A stretch of DNA of 18,669 nt from CBDUBS01 sp965365445 (lineage in GTDB: Bacteria; Bacteroidota; Rhodothermia; Rhodothermales; DASSAV01): the NCBI GenBank assembly GCA_965365445.1, contig CBDUBS010000062.1, forward strand, positions 1 to 18,669, in the 5' to 3' direction. Both the position numbers and the translations under genes were made by a program. Under the pieces are notes generated by a model that saw only the letters and a list, made by a program, of their open reading frames with translations, had not been told where the DNA came from and did no database searches. This document shows positions 1-7,137 of this stretch, piece after piece; position 1 is the first letter of the stretch, and every line of letters begins with the position of its first letter.

Positions 1-319
1 CGATTACCCGCCGATAGAAGTACGTTTCTGCGACGAAAAACGGCAACTCCAGCCACGTCGCGCCGAGATAGGGTTCCACGTCACGACGCCACCCATCGGC
101 GTCGGGCGCCTCCCTGTCGGTCAGAAAGCGCACCTGCCCCGACGGTAAATCCTCGATGAGCCGTCTCACGTTCTCAGCTTCCGGAGTGTCCAGTTCATTT
201 TCCACGAGCACCCTTCGGGCAATTTCGGGCAGCCGGACCTTCACGGTGTTCATGGCGAATGAATCCGGATCGGTTCCGAGAATGGGTTCGGGGATGGCGG
301 TCGTAATGAGGTGGGGCAT
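1..319 (-). CDS. ARMT1/DUF89-family damage-control phosphatase-like protein, N-terminal part (runs off the left edge)
   Basis: An open frame begins at ATG 319 and continues to base 1 without a stop, so about 106 N-terminal residues are visible. The start reads MPHLITTAIPEPILGTDPDS, followed by FAMNTVKVRLPEIARRV. Further on there is YLGATWLELPFFVAETYFYR. The pattern 'G-x-x-P-x-S-F-A ... T-V-x-x-R-L-P-x-I ... W-L-x-x-P-x-F-x-A-E-x-Y-x-Y-R-R' is the N-terminal helical part of the ARMT1 branch of DUF89 (PF01937). Members of that family are metal-dependent phosphatases thought to clear damaged or surplus phosphometabolites; the human member has also been reported to methylate protein carboxyls. 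The catalytic Asp/Asn residues lie in the missing part, so activity cannot be judged. The start fits the family and no Shine-Dalgarno is seen. It follows the BamA-like gene after 232 bases, on the same strand. Confidence 0.8.
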   Translation of the reverse strand, partial: MPHLITTAIPEPILGTDPDSFAMNTVKVRLPEIARRVLVENELDTPEAENVRRLIEDLPSGQVRFLTDREAPDADGWRRDVEPYLGATWLELPFFVAETYFYRRVI

Positions 320-359
320 CGCAGGTGTAATAGCATGAGGCGGCTGAAAAAGCCCCGGT

Positions 360-388
360 AGTATCGGCCTGCGAAAAGCCGGTTGCAA
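360..388 (-). promoter_or_regulatory. Weak sigma-70-like promoter candidate for the ARMT1-family gene
   Basis: On the minus strand TTGCAA (388-383) and GATACT (365-360) are separated by exactly 17 bases. Each hexamer matches 4 of 6 consensus positions. It would give a leader of roughly 34 nt before ATG 319. The 320-551 gap holds no other gene, and no terminator with a T-tract follows the BamA-like stop, so read-through from upstream is equally possible. Confidence 0.25.
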
Positions 389-551
389 GCGAAAAGGCAG
401 GGAATTGCACGGCGATAGACTGGAGAAGCGCCAACACGGGCAGAGAATGTTGTTCGTTTCCGTCTCGACCGCCGGGATGCCGCCTGCGGTTTCACTTCAA
501 TCGGAAGTATGGTATTAATGAAATGGAAGCCCGGGGGAGTCTCTTTTGCTT

Positions 552-2135
552 TCAGAACGTGTGCCCGATACCGAAATACGGACGGATGTCGCGCAGACCG
601 TCCGGAAATAGTCCTTCCGCCCGGCGGGAGGGATCGAATACCTTTACCCCGAAGTCGAGCCGGACAATCAGGTATTCCCACGCGATGCGGAGCCCCATGC
701 CTGTTCCGATGCCTATTTCCCGGTATAGCGAGTCGAAGCGAAAGCGCCCTTCGGGGTCCTGCGGGTTGCGCCCCGGGTTGCGCGGCCCGATCCACACGTT
801 GCCCGCATCGAGGAAGAGCACACCCATCCAGTCGGCGGCAAACAGGGTGCGTAAAATCGTGTTCCGGTACTCCAGGCTGCCTTCCAGCTTGATGTCGCCG
901 CCGAGCAGGTTGGCCGAGGCGCCTCCGGCGGAGTCCGACCGGACCAGAGAACCGACGGCGCCGGGCCCGAGTTCGCGCAGGCTCCAGCCGCGGACGCTGG
1001 TGGGGCCTCCGCTATAGAAGCGACGATCGAACGGGATTACGTCCGACTTTCCCGTAGGATGTGCGGCGCCGACGACGGCCTTCCATGCCACGACTCCACG
1101 CCTGCCTACCGGGGTGTACCGTCGAAAATCGCCGACCAGCCTTACGTACTGTCGGTACACGAGGCGGTTATCGAGGCGGTCGCCGCGAAAGATGGGCAAA
1201 CCCGGCAGGGTGCCTTCAAGGGTAGAAGGGGTGAATACGAACCGGTCGAGCAGGTAGAGGGCATTGCCACCCACCTCGAAAGCGGATTCGTAGCTGTATC
1301 CCTGGTTGCGTCGAAGCGGATCGACCCGGGAGGAGCGGAAGGTATACCGGACGGCCGTATTCGCCTGAGGCTGCGTATAATCTTCGAGGATCTGCGCCCG
1401 CTGCACCGGATCGACCACAGAAGAGTCGTCCAGGATGGCGTCGAGGAAGCTGGCCTTGAAGCCGGAGAGGGTATCCGGATTGCTGATGCTGACGTCCACC
1501 ACGTCGAGCAGGGACGTAATAGTGGGGGAATGGTCCATCTCGAGTCGCATACGGGCCAGGCCCCGCCCTCGGATGATGAGCTTGAGTTCGTCGCGGCGAG
1601 CTGTAAGCAGACTGAGGGTAAGTCGGGTGCGAGCGTCGTATAACCCCAATCGGCGGTCCAGCGCCCGAAACGGCCAGACGAGGTAGGGAAAGGCAAGAGC
1701 GCCGGATACCTCGGCCTGGGCCGCCAGCGAGGAGTCGCTTACGAAGTCTCCGGCAATGGAACCGGCCGTGCGTAGTTCGAACGTTTCGCCCCCGCCGAGC
1801 AGGTTGGCGTTCTGGTACGATACGCCGACTCCCATCCCGGTTTCGGAGTCGGAGCTGCCCAGCACGCCGGAGCGCTGAAGGACGAACGTTTCGAGCCGGA
1901 TGCCATGCCGCCTGCGGGTTCGTAACTCGATGCGGTGCGGCAACATCGGAGTATGTTGCGTTGCGAGCCGGCTCGTATCCTCCCAGACGGGAAGGATGTC
2001 GGTAAACGTAAACACACCGGTGGCGTCGAGCCGGCGCTTCGTGGCGACGAGGAGCGACTGATCGTACCAATCACCGGGGGTAAAACGCAGGGCGCGCCGT
2101 ATTACGGCAGGGTCAAGGATCGATTCGTCTTGCAT
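552..2135 (-). CDS. BamA/TamA-family outer-membrane protein, C-terminal fragment (last POTRA part plus beta-barrel); frameshifted from 2102-2983
   Basis: This 527-codon frame starts inside a POTRA domain (DPAVIRRALRFTPGDWYDQS, then the VATKRRLDATGVFTFTDI helix-strand). It continues into an Omp85-type beta-barrel with alternating-hydrophobicity strands, a 'RGW' motif (PTSVRGWSLRELGPG) typical of the conserved Omp85 L6-loop region, and 'LFLDAGNVW' near the end. The last residues, PYFGIGHTF, finish in the C-terminal Phe that marks barrel proteins for BAM-dependent insertion. The first ATG has no ribosome-binding site, and the same frame stays open upstream (reading TLAVGPARLAVS just before it). 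It is therefore not an independent gene but the 3' part of the gene whose 5' part is the next feature. The family inserts or translocates outer-membrane proteins or substrates; whether this one is BamA itself or a paralogue is not decidable here. Confidence 0.87.
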   Translation of the reverse strand: MQDESILDPAVIRRALRFTPGDWYDQSLLVATKRRLDATGVFTFTDILPVWEDTSRLATQHTPMLPHRIELRTRRRHGIRLETFVLQRSGVLGSSDSETGMGVGVSYQNANLLGGGETFELRTAGSIAGDFVSDSSLAAQAEVSGALAFPYLVWPFRALDRRLGLYDARTRLTLSLLTARRDELKLIIRGRGLARMRLEMDHSPTITSLLDVVDVSISNPDTLSGFKASFLDAILDDSSVVDPVQRAQILEDYTQPQANTAVRYTFRSSRVDPLRRNQGYSYESAFEVGGNALYLLDRFVFTPSTLEGTLPGLPIFRGDRLDNRLVYRQYVRLVGDFRRYTPVGRRGVVAWKAVVGAAHPTGKSDVIPFDRRFYSGGPTSVRGWSLRELGPGAVGSLVRSDSAGGASANLLGGDIKLEGSLEYRNTILRTLFAADWMGVLFLDAGNVWIGPRNPGRNPQDPEGRFRFDSLYREIGIGTGMGLRIAWEYLIVRLDFGVKVFDPSRRAEGLFPDGLRDIRPYFGIGHTF

Positions 2136-2983
2136 CGATACCGCCAGCCGGGCCGGGCCGACGGCAAGGGTATCCCGCCGGGCCGGCGTCGGTCTTCCGG
2201 CCCGACGACATGAGCTCGTACGGCCCCGAATCGGTACCTCGCCCCCGGTCGGATGCGGAATACGATGTCGAGTGAATCCGGGGGACCCGCAAGGACGATT
2301 GCGCGGATTGAATCGCGGGCGGCCAGAGCAAACCCTTCGTCACGAAGAAACCCGAGGATCCGGCGGCGTTCTTCGAGTAGTACCGGAGCGGAGTAGCGCT
2401 GCTCCGAAGCCACGAACCCGGAGTCGCCCGGCGTGAGCGACGCCACGGCCAGTACCGAAGCCCCGATAAGGCGCCGGCGCTGTTCGGTGTTCAGGGCCTG
2501 TTGCAAGTCGTAGGCGACGCGGCGGATGTAGGTTGGAGGCCCGGGCCGAATGCGAAACGTGACCTGAACCCGATCCCGCCGGTCCAGCGTGTCGATCCGG
2601 GCCCGCACATCTACCTGCCGAAACCCTTCCTGATGGTAGAACAACCGCAGCCGTTCCGTGTCGGCGGCGACTACGGTAGTATCCAGGTAGGCCGGGGCCT
2701 CCCCTCCGGCCATGAGCGCCTGGCCAAGCCGCTCGCCCACAGCGCCCGAGGCGCCGAGACGGTAAAACCACACCCACCAGGTAAAGCCCGGAATGCCCAG
2801 AAAACGACGGTTGGGGCGTGTCCGGACGCGCAATGAAAGGACTTCATCCGGAAAAAACTCATTGCCCGCAAAACGAACGCGGGTCACGATGGGCCGCTCG
2901 GGAGATGTGGAAATCGGTTGAGCGTGAAGCGAGAGGGCCGATCCGGCTATCACGAGCAAACAGAGGGCACATACCCGCCTCAC
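2102..2983 (-). CDS. BamA/TamA-family outer-membrane protein, N-terminal fragment (signal peptide plus POTRA domains); frame broken near 2150-2215
   Basis: The open frame extends back to GTG 3022. GTG 2983 is preferred because GGTGA lies 7 nt upstream of it and it opens a good signal peptide (RRVCALCLLVIAGSALSLHA). POTRA-like units follow, including VTRVRFAGNEFFPDEVLSLR, 'RLFYHQEGFRQVDVRARID', and 'FRIRPGARYRFGAVRAHV', which starts the last POTRA. After about base 2201 this frame turns into an Arg/Pro-rich non-homologous tail and stops at 2102. The rest of that POTRA continues in the -1 frame (552-2135). Joining the two gives one protein of roughly 800 residues. One missing base in GC-rich 2150-2215 would explain it: an assembly or sequencing error or a real mutation. 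In the periplasm POTRA domains receive unfolded outer-membrane proteins. Confidence 0.85.
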   Translation of the reverse strand: MRRVCALCLLVIAGSALSLHAQPISTSPERPIVTRVRFAGNEFFPDEVLSLRVRTRPNRRFLGIPGFTWWVWFYRLGASGAVGERLGQALMAGGEAPAYLDTTVVAADTERLRLFYHQEGFRQVDVRARIDTLDRRDRVQVTFRIRPGPPTYIRRVAYDLQQALNTEQRRRLIGASVLAVASLTPGDSGFVASEQRYSAPVLLEERRRILGFLRDEGFALAARDSIRAIVLAGPPDSLDIVFRIRPGARYRFGAVRAHVVGPEDRRRPGGIPLPSARPGWRYRCKTNRSLTLP

Positions 2984-3082
2984 GGAACGATCACCCGGCA
3001 AAGAAATGAGCTTCGAGCGCACAGGCTCAGGAAAGGGTCGTCGAACCGGACGACGGCTGATATCCGATTCGAATACGGTGGG

Positions 3083-3301
3083 CTACTCCTCGGCGAAATA
3101 AAAATCATCGTCGGCGGTCGGATAGTCCGGCCACATCTCTTCGATGCTTTCATAGGGTTCGCCGTCGTCTTCCATAGCCCGCAAGTTCTCAATCACCTCG
3201 ATCGGCGCGCCGGTGCGTTCCGCATAGTCGATGAGTTCGTCTTTGGTCGCCGGCCACGGCGCATCCTCCAGGTAAGAGGCCAATTCAAGAGTCCAGTACA
3301 T
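3083..3301 (-). CDS. DUF2795 domain-containing small acidic protein
   Basis: A 72-residue protein begins MYWTLELASYLEDAPWPATK and continues DELIDYAERTGAPIEVIENL. It ends in an acidic tail (YESIEEMWPDYPTADDDFYF). The 'W/F-P-A-T-K-x-E-L-x-x-Y-A-x-x-x-G-A-P-x-E-V-x-E-x-L' pattern is DUF2795 (PF11387), and the MYWTLELASYLEDAP opening is, from memory, near-invariant in Bacteroidota/Rhodothermota members. I therefore chose ATG 3301 over the in-frame ATG 3313, which adds only MIAA; neither has a Shine-Dalgarno. The function of the family is unknown. A promoter candidate lies upstream at 3378-3406, so the gene may be expressed independently of hprK, which ends 248 bases before it. The BamA-like gene follows about 100 nt downstream on the same strand. 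Confidence 0.85.
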   Translation of the reverse strand: MYWTLELASYLEDAPWPATKDELIDYAERTGAPIEVIENLRAMEDDGEPYESIEEMWPDYPTADDDFYFAEE

Positions 3302-3377
3302 AGCCGCAATCATTATTTATTGCCATCGAACCGAAAGGTTGTTCACCCTGCTCCATCCGGATGGCCAACCGGCAGGC

Positions 3378-3406
3378 ACTATAGTACGAGGGGCGGACAA
3401 ATGCAA
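3378..3406 (-). promoter_or_regulatory. Sigma-70-like promoter candidate for the DUF2795 gene
   Basis: On the minus strand TTGCAT (3406-3401) and TATAGT (3383-3378) are spaced by 17 bases. The -10 matches the consensus at 5 of 6 positions, the -35 at 3 of 6. The predicted transcript start is about 60-70 nt before the gene. The leader carries a perfect 12-base palindrome, CCATCCGGATGG, at 3353-3364, which could be a small hairpin or an operator. This is pattern matching only. Confidence 0.38.
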
Positions 3407-3561
3407 GCCGCATTCATACTACGGAAATTATCGCCTCAAAATGCCCGCATTCATGAATGGTTCCCTCAGGCAAACAGCCGCAGCGGGCGTCGGGTAAAAA
3501 CGGAGCCGGTTACCCTTCGGCTGCACTCCTGCGGGCTTCCTCGATCTGCCGGCCGGGCAGT

Positions 3562-4578
3562 TCATTCGTAGTCGTGCTCGAAATACTCGATGCCGCGCGA
3601 AGGGATGGTAGAGCCTTTGCTCCGGATGCGTTCGGCCAACCGGCGGGCAAACACTTCGGCCGGGTCGTACCCGTAATGCCGAAGCAGGTAGTTCATCGCA
3701 ATGACCTCGCAGATTACCGTAACGTTCTTGCCCGGCGTGATGGGCAACTTCACCATGGGAAGATTCACCCCCATGATCGGGTAGGTGTCCTCTACCATGC
3801 CCAGCCGGGTGTATTCCTCACTCGGGTTCCACAGGTTCATGTTCACTACCACTTCCACCCGTTTCTGGAACCGGATGGCCCGCACCCCGAACATCGCGCG
3901 GACATCCACCAGGCCCAGCCCGCGTATTTCCATGAAGTGCTGAACGAGGTCGGTACCCGATCCGATCAGGAGCTTTTCCTCCTTCTTTGTGATGATAACC
4001 ACATCGTCTGCCACGAGCCGGTGACCGCGTTCTACGAGATCCAGGGCCACTTCGCTTTTCCCGATACCGGCTTTGCCGATGAGCAGCAAGCCGATCCCGT
4101 ACACGTCTACCAGCGACCCGTGAACCGTCTGTTGAAGGGAGAACTGGTCGTTCAGGAAGTCCCGGAGCAGCGCCATGAACTCGGTGGAAGGCACCGGCGT
4201 GCGGTATACCGGCACACCGGCTTCGGCCGAGCGGTCGATGAGCCGTGGGTCCAGGATATTGTTTTCAGTCAGGATGATACAGGGTATGGGAAACTGGATC
4301 AGGTTCTCGAAAGCGGCCATCCGGGCGTCTGCGCCCAGGTGGTCCAGGTACTGGTTTTCGGTATTGCCGAGGATCTGGACTCGTTGGTAGGTGAACAGGT
4401 CGATGTAACCCGCCAGGGCCAGTCCGGGCCGGTGCAGATTGCTTTCGGTAACCAGGCGCTGCGACGCGTCGGTAGTATTGACCGACTCCACCTCAACGCC
4501 GACCGTCGTGCGCAACAGGTCCACCATGAACTGTACGGTGACGGATTCTTTTTTGAATGTTTTGGGCTGGTGCGGCAT
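3562..4578 (-). CDS. hprK: HPr(Ser) kinase/phosphorylase
   Basis: This cytoplasmic bifunctional enzyme phosphorylates HPr (or a related protein) on a serine using ATP or pyrophosphate and also removes that phosphate. The protein has 338 residues, slightly longer than the usual ~310-330. The N-terminal domain spans about residues 10-145. The catalytic domain shows the active-site His in TVHGSLVDVYG (H153), a P-loop GKAGIGKS (168-175, K174), the acidic pair in VADDV (D191-D192), and the HprK signature MEIRGLGLVDVRAMFG (216-231). All key residues are present, so it should be active. ATG 4578 opens a normal N-terminus (MPHQPKTFKKESVTVQFMVD). It lies 37 nt after the moxR stop on the same strand, so co-transcription is likely. 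No HPr or other PTS gene is in the window; in this lineage HprK often acts without sugar-PTS permeases, so its partner here is unknown. Confidence 0.97.
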   Translation of the reverse strand: MPHQPKTFKKESVTVQFMVDLLRTTVGVEVESVNTTDASQRLVTESNLHRPGLALAGYIDLFTYQRVQILGNTENQYLDHLGADARMAAFENLIQFPIPCIILTENNILDPRLIDRSAEAGVPVYRTPVPSTEFMALLRDFLNDQFSLQQTVHGSLVDVYGIGLLLIGKAGIGKSEVALDLVERGHRLVADDVVIITKKEEKLLIGSGTDLVQHFMEIRGLGLVDVRAMFGVRAIRFQKRVEVVVNMNLWNPSEEYTRLGMVEDTYPIMGVNLPMVKLPITPGKNVTVICEVIAMNYLLRHYGYDPAEVFARRLAERIRSKGSTIPSRGIEYFEHDYE

Positions 4579-4615
4579 TGGGGCGGACTCGGGTAAATGG
4601 CCGGAATCGGCGTTG

Positions 4616-5644
4616 TCAGGGTACGTCTACGGTTTGCAATATTTTCTGGACGACATCCTCGCTGCTTATGTTCTCGGCTTCGGCCTCATAGGTTATGGCA
4701 ATTCGGTGCCGGAGTACATCCATCGCGACCGATCGTACATCCTCCGGTGTTACGTAAGCGCGGCGTCGGAGAAAAGCATGAGCCCGGGCGGCCAGGTTCA
4801 GGTTGATGCTGGCCCGGGGTGAAGCGCCGAACTCGATGAGCGACGCCAACTCGCCGAGCTGGTATTGCGCAGGCTCCCGCGAGCACATGACGAGATCGAC
4901 GATATACTGCTCTACCCGCTCATCGATGTACAACTCGTTGAGTACGCTACGCGCGCGAAGGATCTGAGAAGCATCCACCACATGGCGCACAACGGGGCGT
5001 TCTCCGGTACGGCCCATGCGCTGCATGATGCGCAGTTCTTCCTCCCGGCTGGGATAGGTTACTTTGACTTTCAGCATGAACCGATCGACCTGCGCTTCCG
5101 GCAGGGGATAGGTGCCTTCCTGTTCGATTGGATTTTGTGTGGCCAGCACCAGGAACGGCTCCTCCAGGGGAAAGGTCGTATCACCAATGGTAACCTGCCG
5201 CTCCTGCATACTCTCCAGCAGTGCGCTCTGTACTTTGGCGGGCGCCCGGTTGATTTCGTCGGCCAGGATGATGTTCGAAAAGATCGGGCCCTTCCTGATG
5301 AAAAAAGAGCCTTCCTTCTGGTTATAAACGAGGGTGCCCAGCACGTCGGCGGGAAGTAGATCGGGCGTGAACTGTATCCGCTGGAAACCCGTACCGATAG
5401 CCCCTGCGAGCGAGCTTACGGTTAGGGTTTTGGCCAGCCCCGGTACCCCTTCGAGCAGAACATGGCCGCCTCCGAGCAATCCGATGAGCAACCGCTCGAT
5501 CAGATATTGCCGACCGACAATGACGCGCCCGATCTCGGTAAACAGGGGCTCGATGAAGGCGCTTTCCTCCGCAATACGCTCGTTGGCAAGGGCAAGGTCG
5601 AACAAGGCAGTGAGAGTTTGATATAAGGGGCCAGACGAAACCAA
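4616..5644 (-). CDS. MoxR-family AAA+ ATPase
   Basis: MoxR ATPases are chaperone-like remodelling enzymes that usually act with VWA-domain partners. The 342 residues show Walker A GVPGLAKT (66-73), the MoxR 'FTPDLLPADVLGT' segment (92-104), Walker B IILADE (125-130) followed by INRAPAKVQSALLESMQERQ, sensor 1 LATQNP (167-172), and PEAQVDRF (183-190). A lid domain follows with 'LIEFGASPRAS'. All ATPase residues are intact and the length is normal. The only start compatible with the full frame is TTG 5644, directly after an in-frame TGA (5650-5648), with no Shine-Dalgarno; a second TTG at 5605 is possible. The gene sits between the galactokinase-like gene (56 nt gap) and hprK (37 nt gap). The usual DUF58/VWA partner genes are not adjacent, so its target is not suggested by context. 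Confidence 0.93.
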   Translation of the reverse strand: MVSSGPLYQTLTALFDLALANERIAEESAFIEPLFTEIGRVIVGRQYLIERLLIGLLGGGHVLLEGVPGLAKTLTVSSLAGAIGTGFQRIQFTPDLLPADVLGTLVYNQKEGSFFIRKGPIFSNIILADEINRAPAKVQSALLESMQERQVTIGDTTFPLEEPFLVLATQNPIEQEGTYPLPEAQVDRFMLKVKVTYPSREEELRIMQRMGRTGERPVVRHVVDASQILRARSVLNELYIDERVEQYIVDLVMCSREPAQYQLGELASLIEFGASPRASINLNLAARAHAFLRRRAYVTPEDVRSVAMDVLRHRIAITYEAEAENISSEDVVQKILQTVDVP

Positions 5645-5700
5645 GGGTCAACGGCAGGCGGTTGCTCCGGCAGCCGTCCGCACGGAGACGCGAGACGAAA

Positions 5701-6930
5701 TCAGATGAGCAACGCCTCCGGGGTGTCGCCGAATTTTTGTTTAAAGGCTTGCTCTACCCGGTCGAAATACGTCGGTATGGCAAACGGCTGACCCGTCACG
5801 ATCACGCTTTCGCCGCGCCCGGCCATGCACGCACCGTGAATACCTTCGATACTCATCGTTTCAGCCTGTTCCACGATGTAATCGAGCCGGCTGTTCGTGC
5901 TTTCCCAGTCGGTTCGTTTGGAGGCGTGAGACATCATGAGCATCGCGCCGAAAACCTGCCAGTCCTCTTTGCGCACGGCGGCGATCATTTTTTGCACCCG
6001 GCGGTTTTCTGTGACCAGGTACCGGAGCACCCCTTTTCGCGACCTCGGCGCCACCGTGAGCGCTCGTTGCAAATCGGCATGGTCGAGGTCTCGCAGCGAC
6101 GTCAACTGCTCGAAACCGCGCATCCGCAAGTCGGCTACGACCTGGTCCGCTTTCTTTTTCCGCGATCGGTAGAACTTTTCCTCGCGTGCGGGCCCGGACC
6201 CAACCTGGATCAACCCCCAGCCCAACTTGTCCCGGGGGGGCGCCTCCATCGGTAAAAGCTCGCGCGTCTGGGCATCCACCAGGACGAAATTACGCGTAAT
6301 GTCGGCGCTTGCCGCGAGGGCGTAAGCGATACTGAAAGGCCAGTCCAGGCTGCGGGTGATGATGTCCGTAACAGCCTCGGCTACGCCCGGCGACGCGGCG
6401 GAGGGGTCGGTAAATTTCGTAAGGGCTCGGGCGCAGGCCACGCCCACGGAGGCAAACAACCCTTCCGGACATGACTCGGGTACGTTTACCAACACGGCTA
6501 ACTCGACCTGCGATCCTCCGGAAAACACACGAACCGTTTCTTCGATGATCGTTCCGAACGCCGAAGGCCACGACGTCGGCATATCCGTGGGCACGTTCAC
6601 ATCGAAAGACCAGGGCTCGCTTCCCTCGACGACCACGCGCGACATCGGGCCCGTCGCCCGTCGGGCGGCTACCATCGTTCCGAATGGAATGGGCAAGAGC
6701 AGCGCAAACCCGTTGAAGAAATGGGTATGGTCGCACATCAGACCGACGTATCCCTGCGCGAACGCCACCCTGATGGGCTGATCCCCGATCCCGTACCTCT
6801 CTTCCAGCAAGGCCCTGGCACGAACCGCAAGCTGGTCGGGGTCCGGCATTTCCCAGCCACGAAGTCGATCCAGCGTGTGGAGGATCGAACGGGTCAGCGC
6901 CGGAGAACCGTTTTGCCGCTTCCGATGCAT
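5701..6930 (-). CDS. Galactokinase-like GHMP-superfamily protein with eroded catalytic motifs
   Basis: The C-terminal half is clearly galactokinase-like: VLRYLVTENRRVQKMIAAV, then 'DWQVFGAMLMMSHASKRTDWES' and 'GIHGAC'. The signature motifs are degenerate (numbering from GTG 6969). The galactokinase box GRVNLIGEHTDY is replaced by GYVGLMCDHTHF (73-84). The phosphate-binding motif (G-L-S-S-S-A) becomes PEGLFASVGVA (168-178). The catalytic 'G-I-M-D-Q' region reads LDWPFSIAYALA (208-219), with no Asp-Gln at the expected spot. The last glycine-rich motif, usually G-A-G-F-G-G, reads CMAGRGESVIV (381-391). Fold and length (409-422 residues) are retained and the frame is intact, so it looks like a maintained but probably non-phosphorylating paralogue. 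The start is ATG 6930 or GTG 6969; neither has a Shine-Dalgarno. It heads the probable operon with moxR and hprK. No other galactose genes are nearby. A divergent true kinase cannot be ruled out. Confidence 0.8.
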   Translation of the reverse strand: MHRKRQNGSPALTRSILHTLDRLRGWEMPDPDQLAVRARALLEERYGIGDQPIRVAFAQGYVGLMCDHTHFFNGFALLLPIPFGTMVAARRATGPMSRVVVEGSEPWSFDVNVPTDMPTSWPSAFGTIIEETVRVFSGGSQVELAVLVNVPESCPEGLFASVGVACARALTKFTDPSAASPGVAEAVTDIITRSLDWPFSIAYALAASADITRNFVLVDAQTRELLPMEAPPRDKLGWGLIQVGSGPAREEKFYRSRKKKADQVVADLRMRGFEQLTSLRDLDHADLQRALTVAPRSRKGVLRYLVTENRRVQKMIAAVRKEDWQVFGAMLMMSHASKRTDWESTNSRLDYIVEQAETMSIEGIHGACMAGRGESVIVTGQPFAIPTYFDRVEQAFKQKFGDTPEALLI

Positions 6931-6995
6931 AGGTGAAGGCTTTGTTGGCTGATCGACATCATCCCACACCGGTCCGTTTTGGCCGGTATATTCTG

Positions 6996-7027
6996 ATTAT
7001 ATTACGGCAGTTCGATCACGATGTAAA
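6996..7027 (-). promoter_or_regulatory. Sigma-70-like promoter candidate for the galactokinase-like/moxR/hprK operon
   Basis: On the minus strand TTTACA (7027-7022, 5 of 6 to the -35 consensus) is followed after 17 bases by TAATAT (7004-6999). A perfect TATAAT overlaps at 7001-6996 but at 20-base spacing. It lies in the short AT-rich divergent gap between this gene and the RND exporter. The predicted start is near 6990, about 20 nt before GTG 6969 and 60 nt before ATG 6930, so it does not decide between the two starts. Confidence 0.4.
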
Positions 7028-7137
7028 CGCATTTACCCTAAATCTATCAAACGTGCAACCTGAAGGGCTTTTACTCCACTCGTCGTCCTCGTTGAGCCGC
7101 CGGTCGGCTCCTGCTTCTCTCCAGGTTTTCACTCATC

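Noticed and set aside
2102..2240. Programmed -1 frameshifting as the explanation for the split BamA-like gene
   Set aside because: No slippery heptamer of the X-XXY-YYZ type and no obvious downstream pseudoknot is seen. A missing base is simpler.
3457..4596. 379-codon plus-strand open frame opposite hprK
   Set aside because: It mirrors the HprK coding frame, has no recognisable domain and no ribosome-binding site. HprK itself is certain.
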